Shown here: positions 19,978 to 28,194 of the stretch, one piece after another
Layout: each line of letters begins with the position of its first letter
Numbering within the stretch: position 1 is the stretch's first letter
Virus record (IMG/VR): IMGVR_UViG_3300024262_000034
Span: 1 to 57,191 of that record
Length of the DNA stretch: 57,191 nucleotides
Source: a virus
Reading direction: 5' to 3' (one strand)
Program-made: the position numbers and the translations under genes
Notes under the pieces: model-generated
Databases searched by the model: none
The model's input: the letters and a program-made list of their open reading frames with translations, nothing else
Told to the model about the DNA's origin: nothing

Positions 19978-20104
19978 CTTTTTGTTTCCTCTTTAATTCT
20001 TCAAGTTCTTGTTGCAATGCTTGATCATAATCTCGCAATACATGTGCTCGCAGGATCATAACACCAGCCGTTAAAACGCTCAATATGGTTATTACACTAA
20101 ACAT
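19958..20104 (-). CDS. Small membrane protein with charged tail (48 aa)
   Basis: The ATG overlaps the stop of gene 20104-20697 (TAATG). Residues about 2-19 (FSVITILSVLTAGVMIL) form one transmembrane helix, followed by a charged helix (DYDQALQQELEELKRKQKD), the pattern of an i-spanin- or Rz1-partner-like protein, but no lysis gene neighbours it. Overlaps the deaminase start by 20 bp. Confidence 0.68.
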   Translation of the reverse strand: MFSVITILSVLTAGVMILRAHVLRDYDQALQQELEELKRKQKDGDGCS

Positions 20105-20697
20105 TATAAATTACTCACGACTCGATACAACTCATTCGGATGGGGTGGTATATCATTGGGGTGTAAAAAATCCTTCAATATACCAAAATGCACATCAAAC
20201 CGTTCTGTGGTTTCACTGCAATAGTCGGCATTCTTACTTGGCCTAATAATATGCAGCCGTTGTGAAATAAATCCCAATACCCCCACCACATCGTACTTCC
20301 GGCCAGACTGAGTTTCACACCATTGAATAGCAGTGTGCTGTTTTTCCACAGACATGTGGAACTTAACTTCAGTCCACTTTTGAGGCTCAACATCAATCAG
20401 CTTGAGTCTTACACCTTTGTCCAACAAAGAGGATGACCAGCACAGCCGCAGGTGGCCTCCCATGATAGCAGCATACAAACTCCCGTAGTGCTCGAACTGT
20501 CCCTTAGATCGCAATAACAGTTTTTCGTACACATTAGATGGCTCAGGAGTAGCCAAGAGTCTTTGGACATATTGCCATGAAGCCATTTTGCTAAACATAA
20601 CTTCTGAATGAGAGTAGGGACCACCGGTAAACCAAGCAATAAACTTACTACCCCATGTTCCGTACTTCCAACCCTTATAAAAAATATTTGATACCAT
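20104..20697 (-). CDS. YiiX/NlpC-P60-like permuted papain-fold hydrolase (197 aa)
   Basis: GGPYSHSEVMF at about residues 25-35 supplies the conserved His, and GRKYDVVGVLGF plus NADYCSET at about 130-165 supply the following segment and a Cys. His before Cys is the circularly permuted order of the YiiX/YaeF papain-like group. Members hydrolyse amide or ester bonds in peptidoglycan or lipids. A role in lysis or entry is possible but its place among replication genes is unusual. It overlaps the DNA polymerase stop (TAATG). Confidence 0.72.
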   Translation of the reverse strand: MVSNIFYKGWKYGTWGSKFIAWFTGGPYSHSEVMFSKMASWQYVQRLLATPEPSNVYEKLLLRSKGQFEHYGSLYAAIMGGHLRLCWSSSLLDKGVRLKLIDVEPQKWTEVKFHMSVEKQHTAIQWCETQSGRKYDVVGVLGFISQRLHIIRPSKNADYCSETTERFDVHFGILKDFLHPNDIPPHPNELYRVVSNL

Positions 20698-22691
20698 TAC
20701 ACAACCTTTCTTTCTAATTGTTTAATATCAGCCCAGTTCTTACCAACCTCTACATCAACCGCAGTAGGAACTAACATTTTAACAGCATCCACCATTAAAT
20801 CATGTAGATGCCAAATCTCTTCTTCACTGTCAGAACTAAAATCAATCTCGTCGTGCACTTGAAGCTGAATGGGTATTCCTGCTTCATCCGCAGTCACGAT
20901 AGCCATCTTTGCTTGATCGGCTGCTGATCCCTGTATCACCCGATTCAGTGCTTTGCTGGTCCAATCATAAATAAACTTCTCATGCTCATCACCATTAGGC
21001 ATGTGAATGAGTTGGCGTTCTTTAATTGGAAAGTGACAGTGCCTACCCAGTGCGGTCATTACATATCCCCGGTCTTCCGCAGTGGCTTGAGCAAACTTAG
21101 CAAGCTGTTTGGCAAAGGGAGCCATCTGATCAAACTTACGAAGTTGTGCGTCACCCTCTGGTCCCGCTACCTCAAGCATTTTACCATAACATTCTTTCAT
21201 CATGGTGGGCAAACCAACCCCATGGCAATACCTTGCACCCCCCATATTATACAACTTACCAAGGAATATTTGTTTTGCACAATCTCGTACCAAGCCTGTA
21301 ACATCAGCCATTTGCTGGTGGAAATCCAGCCGGGGATTAGCCTGATACGCATCCAATAGTTTGATTGCGGATGGACAGCTTCCCTTATTTGTGGCAACCA
21401 GATACCGGTGCATCCTCACCGCCCGATCTACCGCCCATCGGGGTTCCTGTCCAGAGTAATCAGCACACACCCACATCTTGCCCTCGTCCGGCAAGTAAAT
21501 CCTACGCCACGTCTTGGCCAGTGCCCCCCGCTTCGGCTGCTGCTGAATGTTGGGATTACTGCTTGACAGGCGACCATAGGCTGCACCCTTAGTGCCTTCA
21601 GGATCATTGGGGTCTTCACCCTTCATTTGATTAAAGGTGGAGTGAATCCTATCACCAATAGCGTGCTTGCGAATGGATTCAATAAACATGGTGCGGTAGT
21701 TATTGGCTTTTTTACAGGCTGTTACCAGTTGAACAATCGGGTTGTCTTTGTGTTTGTCAGTGAACTCAACATTCGTACATATCTTATTTGTTGCTGTCCG
21801 TTCAATCGGAAGTCCTATCTTTTCAAATAGTCTTCCTATTGATGCTGCTACAGAAATCTCTCCAAAGTCAAAACTGAATCCCGTTTGATCTTTTATTTCC
21901 TGATAGCATCTTTTTTCTTCTTTAATAAAACCAGCCTCGTGTGCATTCAACTGTTCAAAATCAATTCGCACCCCACGGATTGTCATTCTCAGGAGTGCAA
22001 TTAAGAGTTTGGATTCCATCCTGTATATATCCCACAGGCCACGGTTCTCAAGCATTCGTTCCTGCTTACGCAGCAACTTCAGAGGAAGCTGTGCATCATA
22101 CTCAGCATAGGGACCAACATACCGGGCCGGGAGCTTCCAGAGGTTGCCCTTCCAGCCGGTCTTCGGCTTCTTTTTGGTCATCAGGTCGTACATCTTGGCC
22201 GCTTCCAACAGCAGGATTTCATCCTTTGGCTCTAAACCATGACGCTTGGCAATTGCGTTTAAATTAAACGTCAGAGGAAGTTCATCTATAAGTGGTTCAG
22301 CAATCTGCACGTCACCATAATAGCTAACATTGTCAAAATTAATGCCATGTTTAACCCTCATATACCCCAAGTCGTACTTTAAGTTTGCACCAACGAGAAC
22401 ACCCTTGAAGTTTCTGGATTGGTCTGCCAGATATTGAAACACCTTGTCTTTGGGTAGATTATCACCACCAAGATGCCCAACGGGAAGATAGTACGGTCTG
22501 TCGTCCTCAATGCAGAACGATACCCCCACAACCTCGCCATCTGCAATGAATCCGGGGCCAAGGTCTTGCCCGATACGATCATCATGGGTTTCCGTATCGA
22601 AACCAACCCGCTTGGCGTTTGTCCAATCGGGTAGTTTGTTCAGATCAGGAAGTTGCCAGTCTGATTCGGGTTTAAATAGGGGTTCTTGCAC
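20697..22691 (-). CDS. Family A DNA polymerase with 3'-5' exonuclease (664 aa)
   Basis: The exonuclease domain has FDTET (31-35), GANLKYDLGY (101-110) and the YxxxD segment near 195. The polymerase domain has GRLSSSNPNIQQQP (373-386), motif A DYSGQEPR (411-418), motif B VRDCAKQIFLGKLYN and motif C QVHDEID near 618. There is no 5'-3' exonuclease domain, as expected for phage enzymes such as T7-like and YuA-like polymerases. The start is GTG, overlapping the previous stop as TAGTG. It is the phage replicase. Confidence 0.95.
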   Translation of the reverse strand: MQEPLFKPESDWQLPDLNKLPDWTNAKRVGFDTETHDDRIGQDLGPGFIADGEVVGVSFCIEDDRPYYLPVGHLGGDNLPKDKVFQYLADQSRNFKGVLVGANLKYDLGYMRVKHGINFDNVSYYGDVQIAEPLIDELPLTFNLNAIAKRHGLEPKDEILLLEAAKMYDLMTKKKPKTGWKGNLWKLPARYVGPYAEYDAQLPLKLLRKQERMLENRGLWDIYRMESKLLIALLRMTIRGVRIDFEQLNAHEAGFIKEEKRCYQEIKDQTGFSFDFGEISVAASIGRLFEKIGLPIERTATNKICTNVEFTDKHKDNPIVQLVTACKKANNYRTMFIESIRKHAIGDRIHSTFNQMKGEDPNDPEGTKGAAYGRLSSSNPNIQQQPKRGALAKTWRRIYLPDEGKMWVCADYSGQEPRWAVDRAVRMHRYLVATNKGSCPSAIKLLDAYQANPRLDFHQQMADVTGLVRDCAKQIFLGKLYNMGGARYCHGVGLPTMMKECYGKMLEVAGPEGDAQLRKFDQMAPFAKQLAKFAQATAEDRGYVMTALGRHCHFPIKERQLIHMPNGDEHEKFIYDWTSKALNRVIQGSAADQAKMAIVTADEAGIPIQLQVHDEIDFSSDSEEEIWHLHDLMVDAVKMLVPTAVDVEVGKNWADIKQLERKVV

Positions 22692-22993
22692 TATTTATTT
22701 TCCCAGTATTCAATGGGTATGACGGCAGAAGTTTCACCTGCGATATAAAAGTGTAAGTTCAATTTACTGCGACTAGGCCAAGTGCCTGACTGTTTTACCC
22801 GGTCGAACATAATTTCGCAACCACCGGGCATCCGTATTGTGCTGTGGTTGTGATACCAAACAATTTCATACCGTACATCATTAATTATAAACTCACGCTC
22901 ACGACAAAATACACCGGGGGCACATCCAGTCTGTGTCCGTTGTACCTTGATATTTGGATGATCTAAAGCTCTATCCAGTTCTTCGATAGTCAT
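22691..22993 (-). CDS. Hypothetical protein (100 aa)
   Basis: Starts within TGATG shared with gene 22993-23574. The product has a helical start (TIEELDRALDHPNIKV) and then a beta-rich core (YEIVWYHNHSTIRMPGG). Its place just before the polymerase suggests a replication-linked role, but no family is recognised. Confidence 0.72.
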   Translation of the reverse strand: MTIEELDRALDHPNIKVQRTQTGCAPGVFCREREFIINDVRYEIVWYHNHSTIRMPGGCEIMFDRVKQSGTWPSRSKLNLHFYIAGETSAVIPIEYWENK

Positions 22994-23574
22994 CAGTCGA
23001 TAGCTCCATCAACCACACCAAGCCCTAATCGTGAATAGTTAGCACTGAGCACTTCATGTAGAAAATCTACGATCTGGATTGGAAGATCATCATTACGCTC
23101 ACCGAACCAGACCATTAGATTTTCAATGATGTGATTAAGCCGTTTACTTCCAAGCTCTCTCTCATCCATGCAAAAAAGCAGTAGCTCTAACTTATCACAG
23201 CACTTTAAAAAGAAATATTTCTCTTCTGACAGGTTGATGTCAACATTAAGTTGGTTCAACACATCCTGACTCACCGAAGACTCAACATCCTTTATAATAG
23301 GCTGCATAGCTTTAAAGCTGCCCGGAATATCACCAGTCCATTTTTCTGCAACATCATGGTATAAAGCGGCTTGGATCATTGTCAACCGGTCTGAGTCATC
23401 AGAGTCTGAAGTCATGCCAAACTCATCCTTAATTACGGGGTACAACTGATCGACCAACATGGCAACACCATACGAATGCTGCCCATTGGTGTAATGTTCT
23501 TGCAGGAGAGGATGGGTGTGCAAGCGTTTAACTTCCGATGCCCGACGAATAGCAATGATCTTGGATATGTTCAT
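22993..23574 (-). CDS. HD-domain 5'-nucleotidase-like hydrolase (YfbR-like, 193 aa)
   Basis: NGQHSYGVAMLV (H33), YHDVAEKWTGD (H73, D74, E77, D82) and a later CDKLELLLF are the metal-binding pattern of the YfbR-like HD family, which removes phosphate from deoxynucleoside monophosphates. In this phage it could tune dNMP pools alongside the dNMP kinase and dCMP deaminase. It shares TAATG with the RNA ligase gene. Confidence 0.85.
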   Translation of the reverse strand: MNISKIIAIRRASEVKRLHTHPLLQEHYTNGQHSYGVAMLVDQLYPVIKDEFGMTSDSDDSDRLTMIQAALYHDVAEKWTGDIPGSFKAMQPIIKDVESSVSQDVLNQLNVDINLSEEKYFFLKCCDKLELLLFCMDERELGSKRLNHIIENLMVWFGERNDDLPIQIVDFLHEVLSANYSRLGLGVVDGAID

Positions 23575-24551
23575 TAAAATAACTCCGGCTTTAGTTCTTT
23601 AACCTTGCGATTGCATTCACGCTGTAACACTTTAAAATTGATCGTTGGGTTCTTATATTTTTTGGTAGCATCCCACAGGCACTCGATTATGAGGTCGTGG
23701 TAAACCGTAGAGAGTAATTGAGGAATATCTTTGGACGACCAAGCTGGTTGAGAGGGGTGTCCCTCAAAGTCCATTTGATTGGTGAATGCAATATTAGCAA
23801 CCGCCTTGTCAACAATATCTAACATCAAATACTTATCAACAATCTTCTGCTCCACACCATCAGCATACTCAGTCTTAGCGTGTCCCATTTCCCGGACATG
23901 CTTTTCTTTGAATTCTGATGTAACAATCTTTGCCCACGTCTGGCGGCCATACTTATTAACAAAATCGTAATTTTTGATAACAAGCCCCTCACCAACACCT
24001 TTTCCATCTTCGATCAGGAAAGTGTTCTTGTCAAGCCAGTCGTAAAGTTTATCCTGTTGAGCATTCTTGATGGACACAATGGGGGATATGTAATCAATTG
24101 CATGTTGTTTTAATTCAAACTCGTAATCATCAAACGGAATATACCGCAATCCATTTTCAGTCTCAATGCCAATGTCAAAAACATAAAACTTACGCCAAGC
24201 ATCCGGGCGATAAGTCTTCAACGTGTGGGGAACCAACCACTCACCAAACACATGAAGCTGATCTGAAGATTGAATAGTTCCTTTGCCAAGCTGCTGCATA
24301 CACAATGCAAGGATTGTTCCTTTGAGATTATTATTGGTATCAGCCCATGCGGAAAATCCGTGGTTGTCGTTATCACCGGGAACCAGTCGGCGGCGGCGGG
24401 AGCCATAAAAGAACTCTTCACCATTAAACCAAATTTGTGCATTGGTCCCATCAATCTTGGGGAAGACATGAACTGTGCCTTCCAAAATTCCTTCGACCTC
24501 ATCGGAATCCAAACGCTCAATGTGTTGATACTGAATGTACGGTTTAGTCAT
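23574..24551 (-). CDS. RNA ligase, Rnl2-like nucleotidyltransferase (325 aa)
   Basis: The lysine of motif I (KIDGTN, K32) that takes AMP is followed by YGSRRR, FGEWLV (motif III region), GEGLVIKNY (motif IV) and WAKIV (motif V), the order of T4 Rnl2/DraRnl-type ligases. It joins RNA ends; in phages this usually repairs host-cleaved tRNA. No polynucleotide kinase is visible nearby. ATG 24551 follows GAGGAATTAATT; a TTG seven codons earlier overlaps that site. Confidence 0.9.
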   Translation of the reverse strand: MTKPYIQYQHIERLDSDEVEGILEGTVHVFPKIDGTNAQIWFNGEEFFYGSRRRRLVPGDNDNHGFSAWADTNNNLKGTILALCMQQLGKGTIQSSDQLHVFGEWLVPHTLKTYRPDAWRKFYVFDIGIETENGLRYIPFDDYEFELKQHAIDYISPIVSIKNAQQDKLYDWLDKNTFLIEDGKGVGEGLVIKNYDFVNKYGRQTWAKIVTSEFKEKHVREMGHAKTEYADGVEQKIVDKYLMLDIVDKAVANIAFTNQMDFEGHPSQPAWSSKDIPQLLSTVYHDLIIECLWDATKKYKNPTINFKVLQRECNRKVKELKPELF

Positions 24552-24553
24552 AA

Positions 24554-24721
24554 TTAATTCCTCTTCTTCCAAGTATGTACAACAGCATTTAACGAATCCA
24601 TAGTAACTATTTTAATTGTGTTGCACACATAAAGCCATAATGACAAAAGGTACAAAGGAACGATTAATAGGATAAGTGCTGCTCGACGCAACCAAGTGTT
24701 TTTTATCTCATCCACACTCAT
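24554..24721 (-). CDS. Small membrane protein (55 aa)
   Basis: I start at MSVDEIKNTWLRR (24721) after GGAGCAAGATACG, overlapping gene 24708-25331 by 14 bp. One strong transmembrane helix lies at about residues 14-35 (AALILLIVPLYLLSLWLYV). No family is recognised. Confidence 0.7.
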   Translation of the reverse strand: MSVDEIKNTWLRRAALILLIVPLYLLSLWLYVCNTIKIVTMDSLNAVVHTWKKRN

Positions 24722-25331
24722 CGTATCTTGCTCCGTAAGCCACCGTAACATCTGCCATGTGAATTAAACGGGTGAAGCAGCTTCGCTCCCACCCGTAACA
24801 ATCATTAACAATTCCTTTGGAATCTGTGTGCTGTTTGGTCCATCGACCCATGTGGTAACGAATACCATCGGCAATTTCCAACTGCCGCCAATCCAGATCA
24901 CCCTTGAAAAGATCAAAGATAGCGGCAGCAAGTTGGTGTCCGTGCGTACCAGTAATATCCTCTTCGGCTGGTCGAGGATACATCTTTTTTTGAGTTCCAT
25001 CAATATTGGCAATTTCAGTAATTTCCCTATCATACTGCCTACCAAACTTAATTAGATCATGCAACATACAGGCTGCACTAATCTCATCCGCAGCATCTTC
25101 CAGACGAAACACCGGAGCCAACTTCAGACCAGCATTACAAACTAAAAGGGTGTGGTCGATAATAGACAACCCTTTGTGGTGCGTACCGGGTATAGAAGCA
25201 GGAGCATGGAAAAAATAATCCGGGCACAGGTTCTCGACGATCTTCAGGATGAACGTTTGATGCCGGTTAGCCTTTAAGCCTGCCTCATAATTGAAGAGAT
25301 CAATAAACTGTTTTACTTTGAGATTAGCCAT
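24708..25331 (-). CDS. HD-domain phosphohydrolase (207 aa)
   Basis: HHKGLSIIDHTLLVC (H60), CMLHDLIKFG (H91, D92) and later GTHGHQLAAAIF and IADGIRYHMGRW give the metal-binding His/Asp pattern of HD hydrolases, close in style to those that act on nucleotides. Substrate unknown. It starts inside the last codons of the gene upstream (25324-25671). Confidence 0.82.
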   Translation of the reverse strand: MANLKVKQFIDLFNYEAGLKANRHQTFILKIVENLCPDYFFHAPASIPGTHHKGLSIIDHTLLVCNAGLKLAPVFRLEDAADEISAACMLHDLIKFGRQYDREITEIANIDGTQKKMYPRPAEEDITGTHGHQLAAAIFDLFKGDLDWRQLEIADGIRYHMGRWTKQHTDSKGIVNDCYGWERSCFTRLIHMADVTVAYGARYDECG

Positions 25332-25671
25332 TTAGTTTGCAATCCTCTACCAACTTATCCAGACGTTCAGCCTTGTTCACCAGTTTGTCATAATCTTCGT
25401 CAGCCAGATCATCCAAGACCGGAACAAGGATTTTATGGATATGTCTTATGTTCAATCCGGTTCCCTTACAGGATTCACACTCCGGGAGTGGCTGTCCAGT
25501 AATTTCGTGTATTCCAAATATAAAATTCCTAACGTTTGAATCAATTCGCATACTACGACATGTACCGTTGCAAGTCTTACATAGATATTTCTTTAAATGA
25601 AACAATGGACGCAAGGTATCAAGCTCTTGCTTGATACATCTAAACTCATGCACGATTTCTTTATGTTTCAT
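25324..25671 (-). CDS. Zinc-finger protein with DnaJ-like CxxCxGxG knuckles (115 aa)
   Basis: CKTCNGTC at about 31-38 and, some 35 residues later, CESCKGTG are two DnaJ-type zinc knuckles. The ends are helical and charged. I start at MKHKEIVHEF (25671) after GGAGAGTGGGCA; it overlaps the small zinc-ribbon gene by ATGA. It might bind RNA or partner proteins; no function is known. Confidence 0.75.
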   Translation of the reverse strand: MKHKEIVHEFRCIKQELDTLRPLFHLKKYLCKTCNGTCRSMRIDSNVRNFIFGIHEITGQPLPECESCKGTGLNIRHIHKILVPVLDDLADEDYDKLVNKAERLDKLVEDCKLNG

Positions 25672-25784
25672 TGCCCACTCTCCTTCCAACCACAAGTTAC
25701 ACAACTTGTTTCACCTGTATCTGAGTCATACACAACCAGAGATTTGCACCTAGGACAATAACCTGAACATATCTCATTACTCAT
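25668..25784 (-). CDS. Tiny zinc-ribbon protein (38 aa)
   Basis: A 38-codon frame overlaps the ribonucleotide reductase stop (TAATG) and the start of 25324-25671 (ATGA). YCPRC and CVTCGW, 17 residues apart, form a complete minimal zinc ribbon. Its coupling to the reductase makes a transcription- or enzyme-linked role possible, but this is only context. Confidence 0.7.
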   Translation of the reverse strand: MSNEICSGYCPRCKSLVVYDSDTGETSCVTCGWKESGQ

Positions 25785-27496
25785 TATTCGCATTCCTTCT
25801 TTCCACTCTCATCAATATAGCAGGCTGTCTTTTCTGAAGACTTCAGTATGCCTTCACGCTTACACCCTACACGATAGGTTGTGCAGCCTTTGCAGCCAAG
25901 CTCCCATGCTTTCATATAGACACCCTTAAAGTCTTCCCATGCAATATCGTGAGGAACGTTACAGGTTTTAGAAACCGCAGAGTCAACCCATTTCTGAGCA
26001 TTCGCCAGTACATTCAAGTGCTCTTCAACGGTTACATGTTCACAGGTTTTACTGATAGCACTTAAAAATTTTCTACCATAGTCCTGTACAGTATAAAGTT
26101 GTGGCTCATCATTATCGGCCCTTAGCACCAACCGGTCTATCGAATAAGCGTACACGGGTTCAATCCCGGATGACACATTATCAGCACATACAGATATAGT
26201 ACCACACGGGGCGATAGAAGTCAAGTGAGAATTTCGGATTCCAAACTTTTTAATTAACTTCCTGTGTTTGGGTGTCAACACTTCCTGCACAAATTTAGAA
26301 TCTAAATAGGCAGAATCGTATGCCGGAAATCGCCCCTTTTCTTCTGCTAGATTTATTGACGCATAGTATGCTTGATGGGTGATCTCTTTCAAGAACACAT
26401 CCTGATGAATTAAATACCCCGTTGAACCATAGAGTCCACTCTCTCCGAACAACGCTTCGATACAGTTGGCTACTCCCGTGACTCCAAGGCCCATACGCCT
26501 CTTGGCCGTGGCCTCTTTCTCTTGCTCGTATAGAGGATACTTGGCATGGTCAATCACATTGTCCATGGCTCGAACCACAGCCGGGATGTCTGCCTTGAGT
26601 TGTGGCCAATTGAATTCCCATGGGGCATTCTCATAGGTTTGATACAAATATTTTGTTAAATTAAAACTACCTAACAAACACGCACCGAAAGGTGGGAGTG
26701 GTTGTTCACCACATGGGTTTGAAGCCGCAATCGTTTCACAATACCAGAGATTATTATACTCATTGATCCGATCAATGAACAGGATACCCGGCTCCGCCCA
26801 ATCATAGGTGGACCGCATGATCATTTCCCAAAGGGCACGGGCTTCAACCTCACTATACACTTCACCCCCAAATCGCAGAGCAAAGGTTTGGTTGTCCTTA
26901 ACGGCCTGCATAAACTCATCCGTCACTGCAACACTAATATTAAACCCAGTTAGTCGGCTTTGGTTTTGTTTGGCGTTGACAAACTCTTGAATGTCCGGGT
27001 GGTCAACTCGAAGCACCCCCATTTGTGCTCCCCGGCGATGGCCGGATGATGATATACAACGACACAAAGCATCGTACACCCCCATAAAACTGATCGGCCC
27101 TGTGCTATTGCTTGCGAGCTTTTTAATGATTGCCCCACGAGGTCTGAGCGTGCTGAAGTCATACCCGATACCCCCACCCATTTGCATCGTGGCTCCGGCC
27201 TGAACCAGCCGATTTAAAATAGAACCTTCTCCGGCCACCAATGAATCTTCAATCGTTCCACTAACAAAACAGTTGTATGGAGTCACCCCCTTGGTTGAAC
27301 CTACCGCAGTCTGGATACGACCACCGGGGAGAAATCGTTGATGCAATAACGCATCACGAAATTGATCATAGTGTTGATCGTTATCCGTTAGTGCCGCAGA
27401 AATTCTGTTCATTGCTTCACGGAACGATTCACCCTTGCCACGATATTTTTCAGCGTGGAGTGATTCAGCAAATTCTGTTTGAGGTCCAATATTCAA
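25784..27496 (-). CDS. nrdJ: Adenosylcobalamin-dependent (class II) ribonucleotide reductase (570 aa)
   Basis: The motifs are those of NrdJ: RFLPGGRIQ, YNCFVSG with the first active-site Cys, SNPCGEQPLPPFGACLLGS with the radical Cys and Glu, and APCGTISVCADNVSSGIEP. The C-terminal part has GCKGCTTYRVGCKREGIL and a final Cys pair (C-x11-C) for reduction by thioredoxin-like partners. It makes deoxynucleotides without oxygen or a second subunit but needs host B12. No ATG is near the start; TTG 27496 stands seven bases after AAAGGA and is the best start. Confidence 0.94.
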   Translation of the reverse strand: MNIGPQTEFAESLHAEKYRGKGESFREAMNRISAALTDNDQHYDQFRDALLHQRFLPGGRIQTAVGSTKGVTPYNCFVSGTIEDSLVAGEGSILNRLVQAGATMQMGGGIGYDFSTLRPRGAIIKKLASNSTGPISFMGVYDALCRCISSSGHRRGAQMGVLRVDHPDIQEFVNAKQNQSRLTGFNISVAVTDEFMQAVKDNQTFALRFGGEVYSEVEARALWEMIMRSTYDWAEPGILFIDRINEYNNLWYCETIAASNPCGEQPLPPFGACLLGSFNLTKYLYQTYENAPWEFNWPQLKADIPAVVRAMDNVIDHAKYPLYEQEKEATAKRRMGLGVTGVANCIEALFGESGLYGSTGYLIHQDVFLKEITHQAYYASINLAEEKGRFPAYDSAYLDSKFVQEVLTPKHRKLIKKFGIRNSHLTSIAPCGTISVCADNVSSGIEPVYAYSIDRLVLRADNDEPQLYTVQDYGRKFLSAISKTCEHVTVEEHLNVLANAQKWVDSAVSKTCNVPHDIAWEDFKGVYMKAWELGCKGCTTYRVGCKREGILKSSEKTACYIDESGKKECE

Positions 27497-27521
27497 TTTA
27501 AATTCCTTTGTATTTTATGTG

Positions 27522-27555
27522 TGGGGTGCAGGATTCCGCACTCTCCTGCACCCCA
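27522..27555. other. GC-rich 12-bp inverted repeat without T tail
   Basis: TGGGGTGCAGGA (27522-27533) pairs perfectly with 27544-27555, with a 10-nt loop, in the gap between the lipoprotein gene and nrdJ. No T run follows on either strand, so it is more likely an mRNA stability, processing or rho-linked element that sets nrdJ expression apart from the genes upstream. Confidence 0.75.
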
Positions 27556-27570
27556 TGACCGTAAATATAA

Positions 27571-27963
27571 TTAAACAGAGTCAACAGAGGCTGGTGGCTT
27601 AGCCGTAGCCTGAGCTAACTTTCGACGCTGCAAATAAGCAAGTACACCAAGTCCCACGGCTATGTATCCTCCGTAGGGTTCAGGCACTAACGGTATCAAA
27701 TAATTACCGATGTGATGTACTTGTTCATCCTCGGTAGCTTCTGCCGGGATTTTGCTAACTAAATCTTCAACCTGTGCTCGCACAGCCTCAACCTTTTCGA
27801 GATTTTCTTCCTTCAGAGCTAACTGAAGTAACGACTGAATCTCGACCAAATCCTGCTGCACAACAGGCTTATCCTGCTGCCAAGTGGAACACCCGGCAAT
27901 CAGACCGGCTCCCAAACACAATATCAATACCATAAGTATTGAAGTTACTACACTACTTTTCAT
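27571..27963 (-). CDS. Lipoprotein with C-terminal membrane segment (130 aa)
   Basis: A type II signal peptide, VVTSILMVLILCLGAGLIAGC, ends in a lipobox (IAGC), so the Cys is lipidated. A helical middle (VEIQSLLQLALKEENLEKVE) follows, then a second hydrophobic segment near the C-terminus (YGGYIAVGLGVLAYLQ) and a basic end. This would sit in the envelope of a Gram-negative host. A spanin or superinfection-immunity role is possible. ATG 27963 follows AAAGGAAACTTTGTA. Confidence 0.78.
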   Translation of the reverse strand: MKSSVVTSILMVLILCLGAGLIAGCSTWQQDKPVVQQDLVEIQSLLQLALKEENLEKVEAVRAQVEDLVSKIPAEATEDEQVHHIGNYLIPLVPEPYGGYIAVGLGVLAYLQRRKLAQATAKPPASVDSV

Positions 27964-28017
27964 TACAAAGTTTCCTTTCAAAATTAAAAATCAGTTACAA
28001 AACATGAACACCACAAA

Positions 28018-28194
28018 CTATTTGAGCATCGCATCATCCTTTCTTTTATTCCAACAGCAATTTTTATATTTCCTACCAGACTTACACGGGCATGGATCGT
28101 TGCGGCTTATTTTATGACCTCTTCGTACCAACTGCCCGGAAATTATATACTTTGTGTTCAGTTTGGGGCACACCCGATCTTTATTCTCGACCAT
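28018..28194 (-). CDS. SEC-C motif zinc-binding protein (58 aa)
   Basis: The C-terminal half has [16 protein letters not shown], the SEC-C zinc motif first seen at the end of SecA and in many small proteins. I start at [10 protein letters not shown] (28194) after GGAGATTCATTC, overlapping the protease gene by 14 bp. In SecA the motif binds SecB and ribosomes; here the partner is unknown. Confidence 0.8.
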   Translation of the reverse strand: MVENKDRVCPKLNTKYIISGQLVRRGHKISRNDPCPCKSGRKYKNCCWNKRKDDAMLK

